Shown: positions 36,459 through 48,400 of the stretch, piece after piece
Layout: the number at the start of each line of letters is the position of its first letter
Numbering within the stretch: position 1 is the stretch's first letter
From: Moringa oleifera
Lineage: Eukaryota > Streptophyta > Magnoliopsida > Brassicales > Moringaceae
Length of the DNA: 64,000 nucleotides
Assembly: GCA_021397835.1 (NCBI GenBank)
Contig: JAJFZO010000034.1
Span: 5,981,001 to 6,045,000, forward strand
Direction: 5' to 3'
The notes under the pieces: model-generated
Seen by the model: the letters and a program-made list of their open reading frames with translations, nothing else
Database searches by the model: none
What the model was told of the DNA's origin: nothing
Program-made: the position numbers and the translations under genes

Positions 36459-37424
36459 TTCTGTCAGATGGGCATACCTTTTGGAGAACTAACTTATTTT
36501 GGTGCACATGTAAAGCTAAAGCTGGGGCTTTCAGGCCAGAAGTTTTTGTTTTTGAGTAGGAATTAGTGTAAAGGAACATTTCCTACTGATGCAATGTATG
36601 TACTCACTAATGCATCAAATAGTTTGTGTTTGCATATTAAGGAGAAGTTATGGTAAATATATTAGAGCAAGCTGTTGATTTGCTACTAGTTATATGAATA
36701 TCTGCTTTATATTTGTCAAGCTACTCTCTATATTTTCATTTTCTAATATTTTGTAAGCATAGCTGTATCCATATTAACAATTTATCAGAGATGGAAAAAT
36801 AAAATGGCTGAGGATGGAAATGGTAGTAAACAGATGTTTCTTTTGTGAAAAAAGTAAGGAGTGGTCTCGGCAGATTTGGAAGAAAGATTAACCAGCTGTG
36901 GAATTAAAGTGTTGTTTGCAAGTTAATGCAAAAGGAAGATTTATGATATTTTTATTTTAAAATATTTTTAATCCAATGATAGATATAATTTTCAAAACAT
37001 TGATTAAAAATTTAATTATTAGAACTGGAATTTACATCTTAATTACTGTAAATCCTCAAACTTGCTGTTAAATTGTGAAGTCATCAAGAAATATGTCACT
37101 AATATTGTAAATTAATTGTTTAATTATTGTCCAGAGCAATATTTTAGGTAGGCCCAGGCGGATGAAGTATTTAGGCAAGCATGGGCAGCGCTGTAGTTTT
37201 AGTTGTTCACAGTGATGCACGGCGTCGTTTACGGATCATCCTTGCCAATATCAATTTCTGCCTCGGCACCCGCTGGGTCCTTCCTCTTCCTTTTTGAAGT
37301 ACACTGGTCTACTGCGTAGCTAGCAAGCGACCAAACAGCAAACCGCAAAAGGCAAAATCAAAAAAAAAAAAAAAAAAGGAACAACAGAAACAGAAGAACT
37401 CCTCTCCTTTCCATAGCAACAACA
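36459..37424 (+). promoter_or_regulatory. SINA-like 3' flank and AXR1 promoter/5' UTR
   Basis: The first few hundred bases are the 3' UTR side of the SINA-like gene. From about 37130 GC content rises, and a purine/pyrimidine-rich leader with an A18-type run (near 37361-37378) precedes the AXR1 ATG. One ggccca-type motif lies near 37152. No TATA box assigned. Confidence 0.45.
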
Positions 37425-37470
37425 ATGGCGGAACCAAAAATCAAATACGATCGACAACTCAGGTACTCAT

Positions 37471-37512
<42 letters not shown>

Positions 37513-40500
37513 GGAGCCTAAATTATTTTTACTTTCTCCATCCTCTTTCTCTTTTACCCTAAGTTTTAGAACGATATTGTACTCATCCGTGAAGTTGCCA
37601 GTGTCCTGCTTTTCTTAGTCCCTTTAGTTTGTCTTAGTGGAAAATGAGTATTTATCGGGAAAAGGAAATTTGGTAGGCTTTGTTTCAGAAATGTATGTTG
37701 CATGCTTGCTCTCTTATGATACTTTTTCTATCTATTGGACCTAACATGGAAATTGCAGGATCTGGGGTGAGCAAGGGCAGGCAGCGCTCGAGAAAGCGAG
37801 CATATGCTTACTTAATTGTGGTCCTACTGGTTCTGAGACACTGAAGAATCTTGTCCTCGGTGGGGTTGGGAGCATTACAGTGGTCGATGGATCTAAAGTC
37901 GAAGTTGGGGACCTTGGAAATAATTTTATGTGTACGTTTTCTTTTCAAAAAAAAAAAAAAGTTGCTTCTCTTTATCTTCTTTGCTCCTCACCGAGTGTCT
38001 TATGTTGGTAGTGGATGAGTCGAGCATTGGGCAGTCAAAGGCCAAGTGTGTGTGTGCATTTCTTCAAGAGTTAAACGATGCTGTTAAAGCCAAGTTCATT
38101 GAAGAGTATCCAGAGGCATTAATTGCAACAAATCCCTCATTCTTTTCTCAATTCACACTCGTGGTGGCTACTCAGGTGCTGTAAATGTTTGGTTATCTCT
38201 CTCTGTGAGAAAAATAATAAATTTGAGCTCCCAATTTGAGTATATCTGTACTTCTCTGATGAAATTTAAAATTTTTAGGCTTTGATGACACTATGTTACT
38301 ATGCCTCTGTTACTTTGCATATCTTTTAACTCTCACATCCCAGAGCTCTCCACATTGGTTTTGATAAATTGAAAGTTGATTGATATCTCTATGTGAAAAC
38401 CTTAATTTAAACATTGAAGCTTTTCCTGCCAACTGAAGCAATTTGGTCATCTTCACCTTAGGTTTAAGACTTTCATTTGATGCCTGAGAGTTACAAAATG
38501 ACATGACTTTCTGACTTGTCATTGTAGTTTGTTATTCACATGAGTGCAAGATTTTTGATAGGTTATTATTTTTTCTTGCAGCTGGTGGAAGATTCAATGG
38601 TGAAGCTTGATAGGATCTGTAGAGAGGCAAATGCCATGTTGATTTTTGCTCGATCTTATGGCCTTACTGGGTTTGTTCGTATCAGTGTGAAGGTATTAAC
38701 TTGTGAGTTAATGGTTGAAGTTGTCTGCTTTTTGTGGCATTCCAGAGAATGAGGAAGTCAATATTCTATTGTCTAAAAGGACATATGACATGGGAACCAT
38801 GGTATCATGGGTTCCCCTTTGCTTCATCATGATTCCCTGTCTGTCAACTTGTAAGATCACCACTGATTTATTGATAGAAAAAAATTAACTCTACAACTTT
38901 GCTAGAAATTTCTGGGGGAGGATAATTGCAGTTGGAAAATTCTCTGAAATTTAAATTGATTCAAGAATGGAGGGGATGAAAAGGTTAAATTATCGCCAGA
39001 TTTAGGAAAATATATGCGCCTCGATGCTGTTAAATTCACTCTTCTTGTTTCTGTCAGGAACATACTGTGATTGAGTCAAAACCTGATCATTTTCTAGAGG
39101 ATCTTCGACTAAATAACCCATGGCCTGAGCTCAAGAGGTGTGAAGCTTTCATTTTCAAATTTTCTGGTTTGCTTCTAAATCGGCTTATAGGAAGTAGTGC
39201 TTCTATTTTGGAATGAGATTGACAGCATCTCCCCAGTTAATTTTGATTCTATATATTTTGCATTAGGTTTGCAGAGACCATTGACCTAAATGTGCACGAT
39301 CCTGTTGCCCATAAGCACATACCTTATGTTGTCATTCTTGTCAAGATGGCTGAAGAGTGGGCCAAAACCCATGGGGGTAGCCTTCCATCAACCAGGGAAG
39401 AGAAAAAAGAGTTTAAGGTTTGTATATTTCTTCACACCATCTCTGTTAAATGTGTTTCCACTATAATCCATCAATTTGATATAGTTGTGGTTTTAAAAAT
39501 TTATAGGATCTTCTTAAAGCCAGGATGACTGCAATGGATGAGGAGAACTATAAAGAAGCCATTGAAGCCTCCTTTAAAGTCTTTGCTCACCGAGGAATTA
39601 GTAAGTATTATCTTATTTAGAAGCATGGACCTAACTTGGATGATGCTATCATCACGGAAGCTTGCTGAGTCTGGAACTAGAATGAGCTTATTTAGGTTTT
39701 AGTTTGGCAAATATCCAGTGAGGACTTCCAAACATACTACTCATTCATGGAATGCATAATACTATTGGCCATCTATTCCAGTTTTCCTGTTCTTCTCTGC
39801 TTGTTGAATGGGGTACGCTGGACCTGCATTCGCTTTACACTTGAAAACTGTTTGATCTTGGCACTGAAATTGAAACATCCGATCTAGTTGCATGTGAAGT
39901 GGTTGTTTATGTAGTTGCATGTGAAGGGGTTGTTAACTCTCTCTCACACAGGTCCAGAGCTGCGACAGATAATTAATGATAGTTGTGCTGAAGTTGATTC
40001 TAATTCATCAGATTTTTGGGTGATGGTGGCAGCTTTAAAGGTTAGTGACTCTGAAGTTCACTTAGCCTCTAACCTACAAAATTCTTCTGTTTGCTTTTAA
40101 GTTAGGTGATCCTCCTACCTTTCTCTGCTGAATGGAAAAATTAATTTATCCATTTGTGTGTGTGTATGTGTGTGTGTGTGTTAGATTCATGACCTGGTTT
40201 CCTTAGAATTAGTTCCTGATGCCGGGTTTCTGAATAAAGAAAGAGGAAATCATGATGCTGGACAATGTTATGCTGAAATTACTGAAAATTATTTAACTGA
40301 CGAAGTGGTTCTGATGCTGAACCATTTCCTGTTACATTATTTTTTAGGCAGATTTTGTGAGATCTTCTCTATGTCTTTTGGGATTTCTTTATTGACTATC
40401 ATATTACATGTGCTTTGTGCTTTGGGGTGAATTGTCCATTGCTTTGTTGTTATCCATTTAGAAAGTTTTGAGGGGCTGAAATTGGCGAGTGCTGTGTAGG

Positions 40501-43118
40501 ACAGGTGTATATTAACTTGCTTTCCTCTTGGAGCTTGTCTATTAAGTAAAAGGAAAAAAAATAAGAAAAAAGGTTTAAAGGGAATCTCTTGACTGTTATC
40601 TGTCTTGCTATAACATTTTGTGGAGTTGCTGTGGTTTTAGTCCTGCTAATTGTGCATTTCCTGCAGGAGTTCATTTTAAATGAAGGTGGTGGGGAGGCAC
40701 CCCTTGAAGGCTTGATACCCGATATGACATCTTCAACCGAGTTAGTTGTCATGCCTAGGTTGTTATTTTTCCTATAAAATTGAAAATAATAGAAGTTAAA
40801 AGCCTTTTGAACTGTCTTGCAGGCACTATGTAAATTTGCAGATGATCTACCAAGCTAAAGCTGAGGCTGATTTTCTTGTCATTGAGCAACGTGTTAGAAA
40901 TATTCTAAAGAAACTTGGAAGAGATCCAAACAGCATCCCTAAGACAACTATAAGAAGCTTCTGCAAAAACGCAAGAAAACTCAAAGTATGTTATGTAGCC
41001 TTTTAATATTGTAGTTTGTATTGATTGCATTTGCACTCTTTGACATAGGAAGAACTTGTTTATTATTATGAATGTAGTTACAGCTCGAAGCGTGCCCCAA
41101 AATTTGTTTACTCATTGTCTGGTTCCTCTTTTAAGCATGTCTCTTTAAATAAATTGGACAACCAACCAGTTACCTTGCGCTTGTGTTATTGTTATTCATA
41201 TTTGTTCCACCTATCTTCCATTATGAGAATTATCAATTAATTTGAATATTCTTGTGGACAGCTGATTTTATTGTTGTAATCATTTCTGCCGGTTGTGGAT
41301 CACCTCTTGTTTCAGAGTTATTCTAAGGGTTGGTGCTGATAAAGTTATGAGCAATGTATACAATAACTAACTCAATGTTATGCAGCTGTCGTCGTGTTTT
41401 GCTTTTTGGTAATTAAAGATAGAGTATCATAATGGTGTGCCTTTCCTGAAAATAACTTTCATCTTGTTAAACTTTGACCATGTGAAGTTCAGTGAGACTT
41501 TTTAATTTAACCTTGCAGGTCTGCAGGTACCGCCTCATTGAGGATGAGTATAATAATCCTTCTTTGACAGAGTTGCAAAAGTATCTGACAGATGAGGATT
41601 ACAGGTGAGAACGTTATGATTTCAGAGCTTAGGCAACCCCCCTGCCTACAAAACCTGCACACACAGACACAGCACATAGATAAGTGGTTGATTGATATGA
41701 AATGAAAAGTTTGCATCTGTCGAACTATATGCATGCTAAACAAATCTGAATATGCTTGCACAGCGCCAAGTGTGATGTGACAGCATTGAGGACATGTTGG
41801 CTAACTGATGGCTGTCCATAGCAAAAAGAAAGAATATTATAGATATTCATAGGAAGAAACTGCATAACATTTTTTAGCTTGGAATTCTCCAAGCTGAATA
41901 TAGCCACAAGATACCTTTGAAAATCTTACATGTCTTTTTATAAAAGAAAAAATTGATTTGTGATAACTCATGTTTTCAACTTTTTGTGCCCTACTGCAAA
42001 TATGCATGCCAAAATAAAGGGGACGAATCTTCATCTTCCTTTTCCTTAGTGTCGAGACTGCTAACTGAAAATAGAGTCCTCTAAATGCTAACACTGAAAT
42101 ATTAAATCAACTCTAATTTAAGAAAGGTTGATTTATAATTTTCATGGGCTGTAACTTCTGTTATGGGTAAAGTTGGCAAGTTTAATATGAACTAAGTTGA
42201 CCACTGAAATAATCTCTGCCTAAAATTTAGAATATGAGGAACTAATGACTGTCAGTGATCTGTGTGGCAGTGTAGCTATGGGATTCTATATTCTTCTGAG
42301 AGCCGTTGATCGATTTGCTGCCAATTACAACAGCTTTCCTGGCCAGTTTGACGGGTAACACCATATAACATTTCCAACCCTAAACTGTTCCTCAAAGGAT
42401 TTTTCTTGTACTCATTTGAGCTCTGCATATTACTTTGGTCATGTCCCACAGAGGAATGGATGAGGAGATATCGCGATTGAAAACTACAGCTGTTGGCCTT
42501 CTTAGTGACCTTGGTTGCAATGGCTCGACGCTAACTGAGGATCTTATCAATGAGATCTGCCGATTTGGTGCTGCTGAGCTTCATGCAGTTGCTGCGTTCA
42601 TTGGAGGAATTGCTTCGCAAGAAGTGATTAAGGTTCTCTTTCTCTTCTTGAGGTTTTACCTTTGAGCTTCTCTGTTGCAAAACATATTTGGTGGTCTCAT
42701 GTATTAACCCCTCGTTAGATTTAATTTAAAAAGTGATTGTTTCATATTAAAACAAGCCATGCTAATTGCAGGTCCAATTTCCAACCCAAAAAATGATAAA
42801 ATACTCTGATTTGAAAAAAAAAAAAATGATACAATATTGTGCAAATTGCTATTCTCATATCTTAAACAGTGAAAGGAGACATATTGTTATGTTGTTTAAA
42901 GGGATGAGTTGAGTGGGTATATGCCATTGTTTTAGCTTTATCTTTTAAATGATTGTTTTCATATATCACTCTATGTAGTTGTACTATCTTATCAATTGCA
43001 TCCTTAGGTTACTTTCTCTCTGTTTTTTTTACAGCTCATAACAAAGCAGTTTGTTCCCATGTCTGGGACTTATGTCTTCAACGGCATTGATCACAAGTCC
43101 CAATTGTTGATACTGTAG
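37425..43118 (+). CDS. AXR1: NEDD8-activating enzyme E1 regulatory subunit AXR1 (14 exons)
   Basis: Pairs with ECR1 to activate NEDD8/RUB for cullin modification, which controls SCF ligases in auxin and other signalling. Exons: 37425-37462, 37759-37931, 38012-38175, 38582-38692, 39058-39137, 39267-39417, 39507-39600, 39952-40040, 40667-40740, 40823-40985, 41519-41604, 42271-42354, 42452-42632, 43035-43118; 1572 nt, 523 residues, every junction in frame. The N-terminal ThiF-type fold begins [14 protein letters not shown], with [13 protein letters not shown] as the nucleotide-fold-like strand-loop. Then [31 protein letters not shown], and C-terminal [16 protein letters not shown]. As expected for this half of the E1, there is no catalytic cysteine motif. 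Strong match to Arabidopsis AXR1 (about 540 residues). The exon 2 donor is best placed at 37931 (GTACGT), giving M-L-D-E. Intron 1 has (CT)17. Confidence 0.96.
37473..37506. repeat. (CT)17 microsatellite in AXR1 intron 1
   Basis: 34-bp uninterrupted CT run starting 10 bp after the exon 1 donor site. Probably polymorphic, and close enough to the donor to influence splicing or act as a leader-intron enhancer, though that is speculation. Confidence 0.95.
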
Positions 43119-45445
43119 AAGATTCTAACTGCGGGGTGATCATCATATCTTCGAAATAGCTTGCAGAACAACAAATTCACTTAAGGGCTTTTATAGGCAA
43201 ATACCCTCTAGGTGAGATGGAGTGATCAATCTTTTTGCAGGTACAGCTTTGTTATATGGTTTACAGCAGATTTGAGACATTCATTCTTTGCATTGGTGCA
43301 GTGTCATCGCTGTAATCTGCTGGAGATTTGGGACTCTAGTTGTACTGCATTTACAGAAAAATTGGGTGGAAAACAAATAGAATGTTGTAATAGCATGAAT
43401 TCTCAGTAATACATCGGTCAATCTTACAATGCACTTTGATCTCTCATCTTACCCGTAGTTCTCTCAGTTGCAAACGAGTTAAATGTTCAATGCATCAATG
43501 CTGTCCGGGTAGTACTTTTTATAGGGTCAGCTGGGCGGGAGTGCATGACGTCATAGTTTAGAGATGATGATAGTAATCCCACCCCACCAATGAACTGTGA
43601 TTCGTGAAGTTGTTGCAGAGGGCATGCTCTTCGGTGGAGTTGAATAATGTCTCGCAAGAGCTGTTCCAGATATCCTCTAATAACAAATGCTATTGCATAA
43701 TGACCCTAAAATTTTCCCTTCTGAAGTTCGCAATTTGAAGTGCGTTGTCAAAAGGGCACATCGTTCTGGCATTTTCAGTTTGAATATTATATCTTATTTA
43801 TATCTGGAGGCAAAGCTAGTCTTCACACTCTCTGAAACATGTTCATATCAGGTTGCTTATCTGGAGGCAAAGCTAGTCTTCACACTCTCTGAAATATGTT
43901 CATATCAGGTTGCTTACATCTTCCCATCAAGTTGTTTGATCAATTGCCATTTACATTTTGCCTTGTGAACATTTTCAGGAGTACTTGTGGGTGGAGAGAG
44001 ATTAGATCTTCCATGAAATGAGCCCCTGAGGAGTTGGCATCAATTTCTATTCTGGAAGTAGATAGAAAAATCCAGGGGAGATTAGCCAATTGCTTCACAT
44101 TGAAATGTAAATGGCTTATCTCATTGTTAAAAACAATATATAACAACAAAAAATTTACTTAAGGAACTTCATCCTTCTGTAGATGGTCATATGTTTGGAA
44201 TGAGCAAGTGGAGGAAAGAAAAGGAAACAGAAAAGGAAGGTAAGAGAGAAAGAAAGGGAGAAGAACGTGTGAAGGATTCTGGCTGAAATTGGTAGTTACA
44301 GATTTTTGCTGTCAATTTGAGGGGGATTCAGAGAAGGACAAGTAAAACCTAAGAAAGAGTTTTTCTGCCTTCCTTGTTCATTATTTCTCTGTTAAAAAAA
44401 AAAACACTTAAATGATACTTTGTGTTGCTTTTCCATGTTTTTACTTTCTCATCTTTTTATTTCTTTTTTCTTATACAAAGTAGAAACCTCCATAATTTCA
44501 GTGCCTAATGCTCCTCCCAACTTTGAAAGAGAATACTTTTATCAGAACAATAGGTAGCTTTTTCAGTGAAATCCCAAATTATTCTTATATAAATTTTTTA
44601 AAAAAAGTCTGAAGTTAGGGAGAAATTACATCTCCGCTGCCAGTAAATTAATAATTACGTTTTGGAAAATTGACGGCATATACTTAAAGATCTACTTGGT
44701 ATGCAATTGCTTTTGAAAGATGGTTGAATTGTTATACAAATCACAAAAGCAGTTAAGACTAATGTAACAGTGTTACACAAATAAAGATACATCGTACTTT
44801 TTTCAAGCTGTATACTAGTTAGGGTTTTAAGATAAAAAGATATAACCCATTTCACCTAAAAGTTCCTGTAATATGCTTTTATACTCTATTCCTTGTATTG
44901 CTCCATAGTTCCTACATTTGATTGACCTTACCTCTTTCTATCAAAATTCTGTCTAATCAGTTTGGTAAATTATAATGCCAACTCTGCAGAAATCTGAAAT
45001 CATCCTTTGCAGAGATAAAACATATAGATACAGTAACCTGAATTAGAATCATGAGGGGAAAATCAATTCGAAATTATAATGTTGTAAGCAACAAGACAAC
45101 AAATCAATTGAATTTCCAACAAAACTTCTTACCAGTTCCATTAAATCCAGTCAAGAACAAAAGCAACTCCAATGCAAAATTCAGCCCAATGAATCCCTAC
45201 TTCGAACTGCTAATGTTCAAGGATATCAGTTTCTTCATAATTCCACTCTGTAATTGTTTTCTCATCTATCTTCATAGAGAATCAATCAATCCAAAACCTC
45301 TAATTGTGATTGTCAGATCCGAACACTTACGAGCTGCAGCATGAAATTCAAAACCATGCAATGCCATTGCAAGATCTGCATATATGTGATGCCAATGCTT
45401 GTAGTTGCGCAGAATTCTACTTTCCAGCATCTCAAATGCATTGAA
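43119..45445. other. tail-to-tail interval between AXR1 and RRP6L3
   Basis: Both flanking genes end here, so it holds two 3' UTRs and about 2 kb of spacer. The AXR1 3' UTR plausibly reaches about 43410. A 57-bp tandem duplication lies at 43801-43914. No further gene was recognised; the frames at 43687-43968 and 45051-45344 have no family resemblance. Confidence 0.5.
43801..43914. repeat. 57-bp tandem duplication
   Basis: Two adjacent 57-bp copies (43801-43857 and 43858-43914) beginning tatctggaggcaaagc, differing at only one base that I can see (aaacatg versus aaatatg). The near identity implies a recent event. Non-coding spacer. Confidence 0.95.
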
Positions 45446-48400
45446 CTAACTCTGAACAGTAGTAGCTTTCTTAGCAGGATTGTAGACACTGAACTCACCA
45501 AAGTCTCTTTTGCCACTGGCAAAAACAGTGTTCATAATCAAACCCTTAAGACAAGTAAACAAAATCTCAGTTACTAAATACTAGATTAATAAGACAATAT
45601 TATCCCATCAAAATTTCCTACCACTTAGATCACCAATTTTATACATTTCGTAGACAAAACTATAATCTACTGTTTATACTTCAGTTGAATATAAAAATTT
45701 ATTACTAAAAAGCAAGAACTTGTAAGAACACAATTATTATACACTAAAACATAAGATACACAAGGAAAATGAAAGCATAAGATTTTATAAAAGAATAATT
45801 GGAGGGAGAAAGGGAGAGGGGCCTGGGCAGGCAGGCCCAAGGCAGCATGGGATGATGATAGGAGTTCCTAACCCTTAACACCAAATGACAGAACAGATGA
45901 AAGAAAAACTGAAACCTGATTTGGTGAAACATCAGGACATAATCACCCTTGTTTAGAGCACAGTTATGCTAAACATGTCAAATAAGCACAAGTCCATTCA
46001 AGAAGCAGAATACCTATGCATTACATCCCAGCCAGCAGGCAAAAATCGAGGACGAACAGCTTCAACAAAGACTTGTCTCCATCTTTGACAGAACTGAGAA
46101 ATGCCATTCTCACCATATTCTTTCAGTAGGAAATCCACAACCTGTTTCCCATGTGGTCCATGGCCTAATAGGGACAATTTGGAGTTATGTTTAGCTGGCC
46201 CATCATATCTAGGATTAATCAAGGCAGCTTCTCCATTCCATGGACTCCTACTCTCACTGTTATCATCAGCATCATCACCAAAAACATCTTTTGTATCAGA
46301 AGCCTCAAGACTATCTGGGTTGCTACTGTCATTAATAATGGTAGAGACTCCTCCATTGTATCCTTGATCAATAAATGTGGAGGAAGTGCTTTTGGCAGTA
46401 CCAGTCACAGCAAAAGGATCTGTGTCATAAGTTTCAGCTTCATTAGCATCTGCACCACCAGGAAAATCACCTTCTGATGGACCTGGGATGTTATATCTGG
46501 CTTTGCTACTACTGTTATATTCCCCCTCTTCACCTGGCACAATAATGCTTGCAGAATGTTTCAGTGACAACCCTTTCTTCTTCTCAAGTCTTTTTCTCTC
46601 ATGAGGACTCATGCCAACAAGCAAAGCTTTCTCCAAATCTTCCTCGGATATGTCTCTTCCACCATAATACTTCATGACAATCTGCGGAAACAAAATGAAT
46701 TCTATTGACAGGACAATTCTCAAAGAATGTTCAGAGCCCCCTGGAAACACTTGCATAAAACAGTTATAGCAGGCAGCAGCACAAAATGCAAAAGAAACCA
46801 AATTTTGGGATCATTTACCAGGTAATGACCAATCCTATTACAAAAACAAATCTAAGGTAGCATTTGGTACAGTTTCCTCTTCCCTGTTTTTACTTGATTA
46901 AATATGCAAAATCGAGCTATATATATCGCAGATCAGTTTATTTTCAGTTGTCAGAGAAGATACGTGAGGTAACATGTGCAACAACTAAAAATTAAAGCAT
47001 ATACAGGTTATCAAGACATTATCTTGGATGTTTGATGAATGGATGCATTATGCGCTATTTTTACCAGCTTGAAGACAGGGAACAAACCATCACGAACAGA
47101 CCAAACCACTTGCCTGGTTTCCTACATAAACTGAAACAAGCCAGCTATCTTAAAAGGGAGAGTTAATGAACCTTGTCATCAATTAAAGTTCTACTTCCTA
47201 ATCACTACACTTTAGGATTCACATCTAAACCTTCCTTGTTCTTCTCTTGCACAGAGAAACTCTGAACTGTTTAGATCTTCATATGATTCCTTTAGGTCTT
47301 GGTCTACACCTTGAGACCCATGGAAACACTATCTCAACATGCCAAATACTTTTTTTTATTCTTCTTCCAAATGGAGTGTTATATTATGGCTATATCATAT
47401 AATAGTTGATGTGCTTAACGTAGAGTGATAGTAGCCTGTTGATATTAGGACAAAAGTCAGAGCATCATTGCCTATAATTGCAAACATGCTCACTATACTT
47501 TCCAACAACATATAGTCTTCTTCAGAAGCACCTATTGATTTTACCTAACCACCTCTAGGGCAGACACCAAGCCAGATATCATCTTATAGCAGCAGCTAAC
47601 TGTGTCCAAAAAGCATGAGGAATTACCAAAAGTATGTTCTTATCATTGGAAAATTTCTGTCGTAACAGAAGGTTCTCAAGGTCTAAACCTTCAGTGGCCT
47701 CTTAAACAGTAAGGGGTCCACAAAATTTCTTAAGTTATTCATTGTTGCTGTAGTCTAGCTCAACCAAAATCCAAAGTAAAAACCTTCCCAATTCCCAATC
47801 AAGTCCCTCGGAGACACATCCCAGCATCAGTTTATTTGATACAAGTCAAATTCATATGGCTTCTTTTCAACTTACAGAATCACTAACTACATAATCACAC
47901 CTACAAATGATCCAATAACATGATTATGACAATGACTAATTGTTTTGATGGCCTGAACAACAATCCTAAATTTTAACCTGCCAATGTCATGTTAACCACA
48001 ATAGAGCCTTTCAAATGCTAAAAAAAGCCAGAAACACCCTAAAATAAATGGCTACTCAATAATGCTTCAACAATTAGTTATCTACATGTATGAGCCATTT
48101 TAGTCCAAATTCATCAAAGGAAGCATAAACGGAAGTCAACAAAAATGCAGTGTGCATAAGGCTCAGACTACAACTCTGCAACAATGAACTAAGAAATATG
48201 CTTTCTCACCTGTGTCAGTTCTTCACGCCGGTTAGATGGCATCCTAGGTCCATGGCGCAAAAGAGCCATAGCAGCTGTCCGTAATTGTAAGGGAGATACA
48301 CCTGCCTCTTCAAGTTTCTTCAGTGATTCTGATGACTCTGCAGATATAGCTTGAGCTTCTTTTGAATCAACTACTTTACAAACAAAAAGTGGAACTCCAA

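Noticed and set aside
37930..38184. A separate gene inside AXR1
   Set aside because: It is AXR1 exon 3 read through into introns on both sides.
46101..46477. Plus-strand frames overlapping RRP6L3 exon 11
   Set aside because: Antisense shadows of a coding exon with no motif of their own.
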